A DNA stretch of 64,000 bases from Dastarcus helophoroides (Eukaryota; Arthropoda; Insecta; Coleoptera; Bothrideridae). The stretch is from assembly GCA_028583605.1 (NCBI GenBank), contig CM053328.1:5029304-5093303 (forward strand), written 5' to 3'. A model generated the notes under the pieces. That model ran no database searches, was not told where the DNA came from, and was given only the letters and a program-made list of their open reading frames with translations. Shown in pieces: positions 28,588 through 57,932 of the stretch; the first letter of the stretch is position 1, and every line of letters begins with the position of its first letter. The position numbers and the translations under genes are program-made.

Positions 28588-29039
28588 AAGATGATTGCTT
28601 GTTGTTTGTGTTTGATTAACTTTTAGACTTTATCGCATTTAATTTATTTAAAGAGAATAAATTAATGTCAAATTCAAGTAAATGACAGCAACGATAGTGA
28701 CCACAGAACAGATAGCGACAACTGACTGATTGAGCATAGAAGAAAAGACAGCGGAGAACCGCAACTACTGTAGGATGGTAATGGAACCAATACGCCATTA
28801 CTGCTCCTAATTTAAATCGATCATTAAAACGTAAAAAGGTATACAGTATGTCCCGCCTCAAGTGAAAACACTTGATATTTTGGTTATTATTCCATAGATA
28901 AATTTCGATCAATTATAAAACTCTTCAAGTAGCTTTTCTTATGATTTTTAAGTCGAAATTACCAGAGAAAGCGACCTTATTCAGATTACAATCGGAATTT
29001 CGCAAAAAATAATTCCGGAAAAAACTAATTACAGGTATA

Positions 29040-29710
29040 CAAAATAAATTAACATAAAAATAAGATTTTAATTAAAAATTACTCGAAATATATTTTAAAA
29101 AATTTCATAATCTATAAAAACAGTAGAAATTTTGAACATAAAACTCAAATTTTTAGAAAAACATGATGTAAAACTAGAATTTTAGGCAGAATGTCAAAGT
29201 TGCAAAAACGGTGTGGTACAAAAAAAATCTTCGAAATTTCGAAAAAAAGTCGACATTTTAAAACAGTCGTCGAAATTTCTATCAAAAAATAAAGATTATT
29301 TAAAATATCAAATTTTCAGTACGAAATTTTCACTTCCACGTTCTTAAATTTGCAGTTATGCCTAATTTTGACCAAAAAAAGTAGAAATCTTGATTTTGCA
29401 ACAAATGTCTACAAAAAAAATAATAATTAAAAACAAAAGTGCAAACACTGAATTTTCAAAAAAAAAGTCCAAACCTGTCGAAATTTATTTTCAAAAAATC
29501 TAAGTATTTAAACAGGTTGAAGTAGAACTTTAAAAAATAATCAATATTATTAAAAACACTTGAAATTTAAAATTCCAAACTGAAATTTCACAAAAAATAA
29601 TAAAAAATGTTGATTAAGACTCATCGTCCAAAAAAAAAGTCGAAAACTGGAAAATTTAGAATGTTAAAATAAAAATTGAAATTTTAACCTTGGCTGTCAA
29701 GATTAATATT
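29040..29710. repeat. TCGAAA satellite-like tract (A-rich on plus)
   Basis: Degenerate cgaaattt / aaaaaagtcg words of the common family upstream of TFAM. Confidence 0.6.
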
Positions 29711-30189
29711 TAATTTTCAGATGAAAATGATAAAACTTCTCATATTGTCTTTATGAATTTGCTGAAACATTCTAAATACATATTTATTCAAATAGTAGAA
29801 GTTACTAGTAATAAAATGGTTAAAAGTATTAATTATAAATAAAAAAGTTAAATTCGTCAATAGGGTAGTGTTTTTTCCTTAAAAATATGTCAAATATTAT
29901 CTAAATTCCGCTTTTGATTGAAATTGTTGCATTAAAAGGAGCTAAGATGGCGGAAATGTTTCTCTTATTACCAAAACCCAACGCGTTTGTCGTCTCAGAG
30001 TCTTTGCTCTATGTTAGGGAGTATAGATGACCATACTCTATGTCAACGTCATAGATCCAGATCCAGAGTGAAACTTAAAACAGCTGGTACGCGTAACTTC
30101 TCTATGACATAACCTATTGACTTTCTTTCTTATTAAGTAGCATTTTTGTTGTAATTTTAAGCATATTTCCTAGACTTAAAGTATCGAAA

Positions 30190-31368
30190 ATGTTGGCCCA
30201 AAGTTTATTTTTTAAAACAATAAGTAATATAGGCAACTGTATGATCACCAACAACAGGTAATACCAGTCTTTCTTTATTCATTATTCATTACGCAGAAAT
30301 TTTAGATTGATTACTTGGTCATTACCAAGCACCCAATTGGTCAGTCTAAAGCATACAGCGTCACACAAGGTTGCCGAGTTAAATATCCCTGAAAAACCAA
30401 AGCGACCACTTACCCCGTACATGCGTTTTGTTAAAGCGAACAAAGCAGAACTGCTGAAGCAGCAGCCAGATTCCAGACAAAGTGAATTAGTAAAATTATC
30501 TGCTTTAAAATGGAAAACCGTCGATCCATCTCTTAAGGAGAAATACGAAGCTGAATACAAAAGCGAAAATGAGGCATATGCGAGGCTCTATTTAGCTTAT
30601 ACAGCCAAATTAACAGACGAGCAAAAGCAAGCTTTAAAAGAATTGTCGTTGGAGAAAAGGAGTAACAAACAGAAACGCGTCATGAGGAAGGTAAGACCAT
30701 ATAAGGGGTACAGACGAAGTAGGCGATAAGTCAATTTTTTCCAAAAACGAATTGTTTGCTAGCCAACGGTGTAACGTTTCATTTAGTCTCTTGCTAACCA
30801 ATGGTGTAACGTTTCATTTAGTCTAAAATCTTTTGCTAAAAATACACCAAGTTATGAGTTATGATTCGTTTTCCTTTAATAAAGAAATCATAAAGAATCT
30901 ACATTTGAAAACCAGTTTGTCCTAAAACTACTTATTTTGACTTATCCCCTTTGCCTGTACCATTCATATATAAAATGCTGCTGTTTCAATACTGTCGAGT
31001 AATTTTCTCAGAAAAACAAAGAAGAAGGCAAACCTAAAAAACCGTTAACCCCCCACATGCAGTATATGATGGACCTGGCCAAACAAGAAAATAAAAAAAT
31101 CCCTGAGCTAATGAAAGAAATCAAAGATCGATTTCACGCATTGAGTGAAATCGAAAAACAAAAGTACGAAATTAAATATAAAACGGAAAAGGAGAAGTTT
31201 GATAAAGATTTGAAAGCGTGGGAGGAAAAAATGATATCTGAAGGGAAAACGGAATTGGTGAGACAAGCGACACTAATCGAAAAATCGTCGGCAACGCAAT
31301 CGAAAGTTCCAAGTGTCTTCAAAGTCGCCAAAGCGAAAGTTCCCCAGAAGAAGGTGAAATCTGAATAG
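30190..31368 (+). CDS. TFAM: TFAM, mitochondrial transcription factor A (3 exons)
   Basis: Exons 30190-30257, 30297-30690 and 31012-31368 give 272 residues, the usual TFAM size. TFAM packages mitochondrial DNA and starts its transcription by bending promoter DNA with two HMG boxes. The N-terminus (MLAQSLFFKTISN...) is free of acidic residues and suits a mitochondrial targeting peptide. HMG box A starts near residue 57 (PKRPLTPYMRFVKANK) and ends near 125. A basic linker (LSLEKRSNKQKRVMRK) follows. Box B starts near 162 (PKKPLTPHMQYMMDLAKQE) and ends near 230, and a Lys-rich tail ends VKSE. Introns are 39 and 321 bp, and phases agree. The first intron is unusually short. After the TAG stop the same frame stays open for 81 more codons (see next entry). 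Confidence 0.92.
30758..30827. repeat. Tandem pair in TFAM intron 2
   Basis: The unit ggtgtaacgtttcatttagt occurs twice, each preceded by a gctarccaa word, about 36 bp apart. Confidence 0.7.
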
Positions 31369-31614
31369 GGACGCGAGTGTCTTTACTCAGATTCTCCCGC
31401 CGGTTCGGGTGAAGACACGTTTCATATTGAAACTGAGAAAGTTAATTTGTCTAAAATTGTAGATGTAAAAAATAATCAGGTTTCATCGGATTCGGTACTT
31501 ACGGCGGATGATAGACTAAAAGCAAGAAATAAGGACTTTGATTTGGGAACTGCTTTCGAAGATGCCAAAAAGGGAAGACTTGTTGATAAGCTGAAAACTT
31601 TTTTCAAATTTTAG
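31369..31614 (+). CDS. In-frame 81-codon extension downstream of the TFAM stop
   Basis: Directly after the TAG at 31366-31368, in the same frame and without a stop, 81 codons run to a second TAG at 31612-31614. The reading is protein-like, for example LTADDRLKARNKDFDLG, then AFEDAKKGRLVDKLKTFFKF. The only clear AATAAA is at 31660, after the second stop, so this stretch is probably part of the same mRNA. Possible explanations: stop-codon readthrough; a recent nonsense change (or sequence error) in a longer TFAM; or the last exon of another product entered at the acceptor-like tctttactcag (31380-31390). The domain was not recognised. Confidence 0.5.
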   Translation, partial: GRECLYSDSPAGSGEDTFHIETEKVNLSKIVDVKNNQVSSDSVLTADDRLKARNKDFDLGTAFEDAKKGRLVDKLKTFFKF

Positions 31615-31659
31615 ATTTAAGCATTATAGTTTAGTTTTACATATTTTTTTCTTTATGAG

Positions 31660-31665
31660 AATAAA
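31660..31665 (+). terminator. TFAM polyadenylation signal
   Basis: AATAAA, 46 nt after the second in-frame stop and 292 nt after the first. No earlier match exists between them. Confidence 0.55.
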
Positions 31666-34600
31666 TATATTAAATACATAATTTTGGTTTAATGATAAGT
31701 ATGGAAAATATGGATTTTTTGTGGAGACAGATCTATTCGCTCGTTTTTAAATGTACGAACTCTTCTGCACTTATACTGCTGAAATTAAGAAAGCAACTAA
31801 TTTTGTAAATTTCAGTTATTTTTCAAAATGTTTATGTTCCATGTATTTCAAATTTACATTTTAAGTTTGAATGTATTTGTTAAAATTTTCAATTTTAATC
31901 CCATCATATCAATTTTTCCACAGAATTATGACTTTGTAGTGAATTTTTTATTTTTTTCGAATTCTCGATTTCTGGCTCAATTTTTGTGTTTAAAAATTTC
32001 TCGCACTTTTCACTACTTTATCAAAATTTCGGTCCCACTGTCTGACCTTTTTGTGTCAAAAATTCCACTTCAAACTTAAAATTTTAAGCATTTTCTGTAT
32101 ATTTCTATATTAAGTTTTTTCTTAAAATTTCGACTTTTTCTCTAAATGTTCAAGTTGAACTTTTTTCTCTAAAATTTGTGCTTTAAAACCTAAGGTGTTA
32201 TTTTGAAATTCTTTCATTTGTTTTGTCCTTACCAATTCATTTTATTTAAATGTAAAATCCTACATTTGTTGTAGAATAAGTAAAACACTCGTTTAAATTT
32301 TTTATACTAAAATAGATGGTAATTCAAGTTGGGTATAAATAGACAACTTATGCGAGCATATCTAATTTTTCACAGTTTAATTGGACATTGTTCCATGTTC
32401 TGACAAAGTTGACATGAATTTTGCAGTTAGTTAAATGATTATTTACGTTAAATAAGTACTGGGAACTAACCTGATAACATTTAATTTAGCAATAAATAAA
32501 TAGATTTTAAGTGACATTTGTTAATTAAAAACTAGAATGAAATTAATCCATTTCAACAGAAAACTTGATAGTATTAAGATAAACAATAACAGAAAAATCA
32601 CCTGAAAAAGACATAACAAGCAAAGAAGGAAAATTAACAAATTTTGATGCAAATAATTCAGAACTTTTGAGGAAATTAAGCAGTGAGTATCGTAAATAAT
32701 AAATATTTTTTAGAACAAAGATCATAACTTGTGGGATTAAAACGAAATTAAAAAAAAATATATTAGCTTTTTTTTCGAATTTTTAATGACACTGAATTGT
32801 CACCGACAAGCGTTTTTGTCAGCGATTGGATGACTCGAATGAAACTACACATTTCAGTTAGACTTTAAATATTTTTCGTATATTCATAATATGACTAGTC
32901 ACTTCCGAGTGCAGTTATCAAATGTTTTATATTTCAAAAAAAGGAAGTAGTGGTCAACTACTCGCAGGTAGTCTACCCTTCGTAAAAATGCTCTGTACAA
33001 AATCGTTCTGTGCCCTAACGGTACATTTCTAAAAATAAAATGTTGGCTTGGCCCAACAGACAAAACTTAATTTTTTTTCACGTCATCTCGAATCAAAGTT
33101 AAAAAAAAGCTTAAACTTGGACAATTAAAATCTAAATATTCGAAATCTTGAAATTGAAATCGAAATTTTGAGACAAAAAGAAAAAATCCTTTAAGAAACT
33201 CAACTTCACTAAAAGAATTTCGGAATCAACGATAAAACTTCGAGAAAAAGTCAAAATTTTCATTTGAAGGCCGAAGTTTTAAGGATAAAGTTACGAATTT
33301 TCCATTTTAATTTGTAAAAAATCCAAAATTGAGAAAAAGTGGAACTTGATAAAAAAATCGAGTTTTAACACCTAATAATTTTAAAAGTAATGTTTCGATT
33401 TTAAATTAGAAATTTCCAGAACATTTCTTCTAAATCCCATAATTTTTCTTCGACCTTTTTTGAAATTTCAGATGTAGTTTTCGATTTTAAAGTCGCTTGA
33501 TGAAAATAATTCAATATTCCATATTTAAAATCGATATCCTGAAAAAAACATCGATACCTAAAAAACCTAAACATTGAATTTTGACTTTTTTCTATTAATT
33601 GGGGGATTTAATAAAAAAAATAGTTCAATTTCGAACTTGTCTCAACTTTTTTGTGGATATTTTTACTCTAAAATCAAAATATGAAAGCATTTCGAATTCA
33701 ATTTAAAATTTTGATATTTTTCTCGGAAGTTTCTATTTTATAATTCCAAAATTTAGTAAAAAGAAATTTCTACTTTATTATCGACTTTTAAAGTCAAATT
33801 TTTCAACAATTAACAATTGCTACTTTAAATTTTGTATTGCGAAAAAAATTCGAAAAATTTCAAATATATTATCAGTGTCGAAATTTTGACAAATGTTTTC
33901 AAAATTTTGACTCTTTTTGAAACCAGATTGGAAGTTTAGATATTAAATTCTAAATGTTGATCCTTTTTTTCAAGGTGGAAAGTTTCAAAAGTAAAAAATA
34001 TCGAAAGTTTTAAAATAGGGCAATTCTGAACATTTCCAAACTTTAAAAAAGACAAAATTTTGGAAATTCGAAGCTTTCTAAAGAACTATAAAATGTCTTC
34101 ATAAAGTCGACATTTACGAGAAAGTGAAAATGAATAAAAATGATATATTTTGAAATAAGTCGAAAAAATATCAAAAATTTTAAAAAAGGGCAATTCTGAG
34201 CATTTCCAAAAATAAACTTTAAAAAAGTTAAGGTTTTGGCAATTGGAAGCTTTCTAAAGAAGTATAAAATGTCCCAATAAAGTCGACATTTACGAGAAAG
34301 TAAAAGTTAAAAAAAAAAAGATATATTTTGAAAAAAGTTAAAATTTTGAAGAAGAAGCTCCAAAAAAGCTAAATTAGGAAAAAGAAAGAAATTTAAAAAA
34401 AGGAGGAAGATTTCAAAAAATGTTCAAAGCGCCAAAATTTTGAAAGAGTCGAGATTTTGATATAATCGAAAATTTCAAAAAAAGTCAATATTTTCAAGTC
34501 AGAATTTTTAAAAGAAGTCAACATTTTTACAAGAAGTTAAATTTCTGAGACCTAAAATTTTAAAAGAAGTTAAATTTCTCAAAAAAGAAATGTTCAGAAA

Positions 34601-36009
34601 AAGCCAAAACATTAAGAAAAAAGTAAAAATCTTGAAAAAAGTTGGAAATTTTAAAAAAACTTCCACCAAAAATTTTAAATAAGGCAAAACAGTAAAACGA
34701 ATTAAAATTTCCAAAAACGTTCAGATTTTCAAAAAGAAGAGACAATAAAAAAGGTCGAATTTTTAAGACAGTTTAAATTTTACACAAAAAATTAGAAATT
34801 TTCGAAAAAATTCAAAACTTCGTTAAAAAGCCAAAACCGTACGATTTTTGAAAAAGTGAACATTTTGTAGAAAAATAGACTTTTTCAAAGAATAACAATT
34901 CTGAAAAAAATCGAAATTTAAAAAAAAAGTCTAAATTTCGAACAAAATACGATTCTCTGAAAAAATAAGGGTCAAGGTACCCCAGCACCCCTTTCGCTCC
35001 CCACTCCCCACGCATTCTTGGGGGACGGGATTTTCCGTTGGAAGACCCGAAACCGAAATTTTACCAAAATACCAAATTTTCAAAACGTCAAAATTTGAAA
35101 AAAGGTAGAAATTTTGGAAGTCGAAATTTAAAAAAAATTGAAACTTTGAAAATCAGAATATTCTATTTTAGCCGAATTTTCAGAAAAGAGGAATTTCAGA
35201 AATAGAGGCAAAGTTTTGAAATAAAAAGTAAAAATTTTGGGAATCGAAATTTTTTAAAGTCAACATTTTTTGGTAATATGGTTATTAATTTAATATATTT
35301 AATATGCCAAACTGAACCATTTCGGATTTTTATGCTCTCAAGGGGAGGGAATTCCGAATTCCAAAACCCCCTCCGTGGATACGCCCCTGACGTTTGATTT
35401 AGGAACATCAGTATTAAACATCTCCCTCGTATTCGGAAAAATCCTCAATTTGGCAACCCAGGAAACTAATTTGAAAGAAGGCGGAGTTTACCAGTGCGAT
35501 TTTTTTAATTATTTGATGCAATTACTTATTACTTCATTATTATTATTATTGATTACTTTCTAATCAGAACTTAATGCATCGCAGTTTTTTCTTCGCTACA
35601 GACAAATTCAACGTTTAGTTATTAGATAAGATACTAAATGTCAGTCACAACTTGCGCTTTGCAGATAAATAAATTGCCTAATTTTCAGATATAAATGACG
35701 CGAGTGCGATTCAAGGAGAATTAAGAAATAATGGTCAATTGTGTTCTAAATTACAAGCCGCTATTATAACTAAATGTCACCTGTTACTAGTTTTTACGAC
35801 ATTAGACCCATTTTACTCAAATGCGTCCTCTTTATCAATTTCTTCTAAGAATTAGAACTAGTCATAGGTTATATCATTTCGCAAGGTCAGATTTTATTAA
35901 CAATTTGATCGATAGTTCTAATAAAGTGACTTGGAGGTTGACAGAAACATCTATTAACGTCAATAATTAGCGCTAAAAGTGTTTTTTTAGGAAACCAACC
36001 ACAAAAAAT
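31666..36009. repeat. TFAM-NUDT6 spacer, largely TCGAAA satellite-like
   Basis: Satellite-like words occupy about 31800-32200 (T-rich on plus) and 33090-35260 (mixed, then A-rich). At 34970-35055 a GC-rich patch (ccccagcacccc, ccccactccccacgc) interrupts it. Around 35340-35395 a fragment (ccccctccgtggatacgccc) has the look of a transposon end. No gene is seen. Confidence 0.6.
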
Positions 36010-38825
36010 ATGTGCAGTAGTTCGTCTTTGTCAAAATCGGAGCTATTTCAAGGGAAGCTCGACCGATATGATGGTGTTACGGTGTCTTCCGACAAAGAGC
36101 CGTGTCCTCAGGAACTATTCGAAAAGAAGCTAGATGGTATTTAATTACATACATATTATTTAATGTTAAATTATAAATAAATCAATCTGCAAAATGCCAT
36201 CTTCAGAGCGTCACAGAATATGTAAGACACAAAACATATATATTAAGAAGGATAGGTTACATTTATAGCGAGAGCAACGAAGTGACAGAAGTGGATGGCA
36301 ATAAGCGCCATTTTCAAATTTTGGGTGAAATTAATGCATTTTCCATTGTAACTAAAAAAATTTGACGTTTTATTTTTGCACAATGGAAATGTCACAACGT
36401 ATTGTTTAATTACAAATGAAAATGCAAAAATAAGACGTAAATTTTTTTAGCTAAGGTGGAAAATTCATTAATAATTAATGTACTTAATGGTTAATATGCT
36501 AAACGGAAAATGAATAATACGAAATATATAATAGACAGATGTTTTATTGGTTCAAGATAAAAGACATTGTAAAAAACTTAGCAATATGTATTAAAATACA
36601 ACTTACATAATAAACGGAATATTAAAATATGAATTACAGCATGCTATGCACAGCAAGTATGTAATAAATGTAACAAAGCTTCTCATGAACTAATGACAAC
36701 TAGAACTAATTCTTTTTTGTGTGCCGTAAAAGTCCCAGGAGCAAATCATGAAAAATAAATAAATAAATCAATGAATAATAAAGGGAATAAAACGCAATTA
36801 GAAATTTCGATACAAGAAAATTAACACTTATTGGGCATCTTAAATAAATGCTATGTTTTACTTAAACTTTTTTATGAACCAAGTTACAAACAAGTTTAAT
36901 GTTTTTATTAATAAATTTGGTTAAACGTAAATTAGCATCATAGCAAAAGGGAATAACTACAAAACTCACCGTTAGACTTTTTAAGGTTATCTATAAAACT
37001 GTATTTATTGAAAAACTAATAGTACATACATGAATTTCATCTGAATAAGTAGGGGAAGCAATTTGTTGATTATGAAGAGGATTACTTACCGCAAAATTAT
37101 TGTTTACATCAATAACACACGCCATAACCATATATGGTCATAATTTCCTTCGTTAAATCGTTCAACTGACAGACGACAGTCGACGGAAAGCAGATCTTAG
37201 ACGACAGACTTCCAACCTAATCTATATGTATCTCACTTGCACATTAATGAATTATAATAACCTTTCTCATTTTGACACCGCGTAGCTACAATTTTACATT
37301 CAAAAACTGCCGGCAGGTAATTTGACATAAGTGGATGGCATGACAATTCGGCTTGTTTCGCCCCCACTCCTATTACTTTCACCCCCATAATTGACAGTTA
37401 TGTGCACTACCATAGAACAATATAGCATCTGTGCGCTACTCTAAAAAGGGATTTTTTTACGTGGACCGGTTAAAAAGTCTTTTAACGCGTTCACTGGTTT
37501 TGATCATAATGTAACTAAATATCAAAATACTGTATGATTTTGATGAGATGAACACTAAACTACTTACGATTTATCGGCACTAACTAATAACACAGTGAAC
37601 CTGTGAATAATTAAATGTTGGAAAAATGGTCCTGATTTTTCAAACGTCAAATTCGTAACCATATAACTAAACTAAAAAGACGAGGCGATAGTAATAATTA
37701 ATGGAAATTTAAGTTAGGAAACACGGAACTTTAAATTACCGGAGATGAAATTAGAGAAAATGTTAAACAACGCTAAGATAAACTATTTTCAGAGTCTTTA
37801 AATGTTTGGATTGAAGGAGGGATGAGAGGAGTGTGGTTTAATGTCCACATAAACCAATCGGAGTGGATACCCTTATTAGTTAAGGTGCCTTTTCTGGTTT
37901 CAGCAAATCACATTTTTGTATTTCAACGTGTTTTAGCGTGGTTTTAAATATCATCACGCAAAAAACGATTACTTAATGCTCTATTTGTGGTTACCCAAAG
38001 ATCAAACGGATAACGTACCAGCTTATGCCCATCATATGATTGGAGTTGGCGCCATTGTAGTCAATGATAAAAACGAAATCCTTGTAGTTAGTGAAAAATA
38101 CCTGAAAATGCCCCATTGGAAACTCCCTGGTGGATATGTTGAACCAGGTTAGGGTTTATACAATATTTCAAGTTCTTCTGTTTTGTGTGTGTACTAAGCT
38201 TCTCTGACTTTGTGAAGCTTTATTTTTATTAGAATAGGCCACAAAAGTGCTGTCATCACTTTCTTGGATTAAGTAAAGACTGCGTTCGAAACGAAATCAG
38301 TCTTATGACATTTTACGTGTGGAATTCAATTCCATTAGAACGCGAACAACGACCCCAACAAAAATGGCGATCGTGACGTAACACATTTGTGGTCTGTTTG
38401 GGTGCTAAGAGTGCTAAACTGATTTTAAGTCGTTAATTTCAGGGGAGAACCTTGTAGATGCCGCAATTAGAGAAGTCTGGGAGGAAACCAACATTTCTAC
38501 TGAATTTGTATCGCTGATCGGCTTCAGGCACACTCATAATGGAATGTTTGGGTGTTCTGATATTTACACAATCATTAACTTAAAACCAATTTCGTCGCAA
38601 ATTGAGAAATGCAACAGAGAAATATCAGACTGCAAATGGATGGACCTCGATGAATATCTCAAACATCCTGACGTACATCAATTAAATAAATTAATTGCTC
38701 AAAAGTATCTTGATTACAAGAAAAAGGGCATTACTGTCGAATGTATCCATGGAATTCATCAGATTTTGCACAAACCTTACACATTTTATTGCATTGCAGA
38801 TGATGATCCATCTGGTAAAAAATAA
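36010..38825 (+). CDS. NUDT6-like Nudix hydrolase (4 exons)
   Basis: Exons 36010-36136, 37793-37884, 37937-38147 and 38443-38825 give 270 residues with consistent phases. Intron 2 is only 52 bp. Layout matches NUDT6: an N-terminal helical region (GGMRGVWFNVHINQSEWIP), the RGFKYHHAKNDYLMLYLWL segment, then the Nudix fold from about residue 96 (HMIGVGAIVVNDKNEILVV). The Nudix box G-x5-E-x7-REUxEExGU reads G139, E145, then REVWEETNI (153-161). All metal-binding acids (E154, E157, E158) are present, but the usual Gly before the last position is Asn160. Nudix enzymes hydrolyse X-linked nucleoside diphosphates. The substrate of NUDT6 itself is not settled. The start codon was chosen as the first ATG of exon 1 and no upstream in-frame alternative was sought by alignment. 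Confidence 0.9.
36330..36472. repeat. Fold-back sequence in NUDT6 intron 1
   Basis: The arm attaatgcattttcca...gttttatttttgca (36330-36380) pairs with the inverse arm at 36423-36472 with few mismatches around a ~42-bp loop. Probably a MITE remnant. No flanking duplication was seen. Confidence 0.55.
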
Positions 38826-38975
38826 TCGATTGTCAATGCCAAAATGTCATCCTCAGGTTCATGTATACTAGTTATTTAAGAAAAAAATAAATGTCTTATT
38901 TTTATCATTATTTTAAATAAATATGTATCTGTCATCTGGCTCAAAACCGAAACTACTTATAACGAGAAAGGTTAC
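38826..38975 (+). terminator. NUDT6 3' end with polyadenylation signal at 38886-38891
   Basis: AATAAA starts 61 nt after the stop codon, and a second AT-rich match follows near 38920. Confidence 0.45.
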
Positions 38976-39146
38976 TTCTTCGTGGTAGATCCTTATTGAC
39001 CGGAAATATTATGTTTTTTTTCAATTTATGTAACATTTCTTCGGCCCAGTTTGGAAATATTTAAATTTTTATGGTTTGTTGACAATTTTCTAAACAGTTT
39101 TTGAAATGCGACGACGTGATATTTAGATTTAAAAGAGAAAGGTTAC
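38964..39146. mobile_element. Fold-back element family, copy B, single arm, with 12-bp TSD
   Basis: GAGAAAGGTTAC is repeated perfectly at 38964-38975 and 39135-39146, so the insert is 38976-39134 (159 bp). It reads gtggtagatccttattgacc, then ggaaatattatg, then one arm of the copy A palindrome (caatttat to gaaatgcg) and a tail containing acgacgtgatattta. Confidence 0.8.
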
Positions 39147-39935
39147 ATTTCGGCTTTAAGCATAAAATTCATAGGAATTTCGAACTGTTTTCACACATTT
39201 CTAATTAAATTCGAAATTTCAACTTTAACATCGAATTCAATTCACCGTGAAGAATAATCGAATTCAAAATTCAAATATTTAAGTTCGAAATTTTTAAGTT
39301 AACAATTAATTAAAAACTGAAATCTGTAACAGGTAATTCTGGATGCATCTCAGTCATGAGAGAAGTATTAAAGCTAAATAACAACAATTACAAATTCCAA
39401 GCGTCACCTTTTTCAAATGACGTCATATAATGGTAGCGCTTGTGTATAAATTCTCTCCAATCGGTTGTAGGTTGGTAATGCAATGTTCTATGGCTTGTGA
39501 GATGCGACATGACAGCCAAATGTCAAAAAGATTCAAAATAGGTTAAAAGTGGTCTAAACTTTTGAATTTTATTTTAAATCTTGTCTCTGTTATGTCCTAG
39601 AATTGAAAAGGTAAGTAGATAACCAAAGAAACTTGTCCGTAACTACGTGTCATAATATTACCATGTTTGAAATACATCAAAACTTGTTTTTATTTATTTG
39701 TTGACGTGTTACATCAGCTGTCAATTCGTCATCTGTCACATTTGATATGAATAAAGTTAAAAAATCACCTAGCCACGTCTCTCGGGGGTTGTAAACTTGT
39801 TTAAATTATAAATCACAACATTTCCGCTTAACTTGTATATGTAAATATTCCAAGGTTGGCACTCGTAAGAGATTTTTATTATTTTATCAAAACATATGTT
39901 TAAAAGTTTTATTTTTAGTTTCGGCATTCTGCAAG
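39147..39935. other. Spacer and probable Sec31 promoter region
   Basis: AT-rich, with some satellite-like words at 39170-39330. No other gene was found, and no TATA box could be assigned. Confidence 0.35.
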
Positions 39936-57285
<17,350 letters not shown>

Positions 57286-57484
57286 AAATAGTTTTAAACT
57301 GTAAAACTAATTTTTCGTTGCCTTATGTCGTCTAAAGTAACATTTAGTGTTGTATTGATTTGTATCAGGATTAACCATTTATGTATATTCAGCTTAATAT
57401 ATGGATTATGTAATATTTGGTTATATTTTATAAAATTTTATTAGGTGCCCTTGTGTATACAGTCGGCTACTCAACTGCTTTTAA

Positions 57485-57490
57485 TAAAAA
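57485..57490 (+). terminator. Sec31 polyadenylation signal
   Basis: AATAAA, 200 nt after the Sec31 stop, immediately left of the outer inverted-repeat element. Confidence 0.5.
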
Positions 57491-57932
57491 ACATTTTGCA
57501 AAAATCTATATTCTTTTAAAGTTTATATATGTTACGGCTAAAATGAATACTTGGTTAGTTTTAAAACTAACCAGCTAGTTTGCAAACATACTAAATTAGT
57601 TGCTATTTTAAAGAAATCAACCATTTCCAACAAAATAGCGGATGCTAAATTGGGAGTTTAGAAACTACCTGGTTAGTATGCAAACTAATTATTTGCTTTG
57701 GTTTATTTATACATTTTATGTGATTGTTTTCACATTAACCAAGTATTTTGTTAACTTTGTATACTAACAATTCGTACTATTAGTTAATATGTTTACTGCA
57801 ATCGTTTTAGTTGCTCAAAATAGCAAGTTTACTGGTTCATTCATAAACTAACTAAACGGATAAGCAATAACTGGAAACTAGAATCTCAAAGAGCAGGAGT
57901 GAGTTATGTGTAAGCTAGTTAAGAATTATGTT

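Larger units (their letters stand above)
27997..30189. other. Divergent spacer between carrier and TFAM
   Basis: Holds the weak ORF above, a satellite-like tract and the TFAM upstream region, where an aagatggcgg word at 29946 resembles a YY1-type promoter site of housekeeping genes. Confidence 0.4.

Noticed and set aside
28616..28912. 98-codon minus-strand frame upstream of the 28.3-kb ORF
   Set aside because: Cys/His/Tyr-rich translation without a domain. Probably upstream regulatory or UTR sequence.
31352..31390. A 37-bp intron joining TFAM exon 3 to the downstream extension
   Set aside because: Too short for a normal insect intron, and it would shift the frame into stops.
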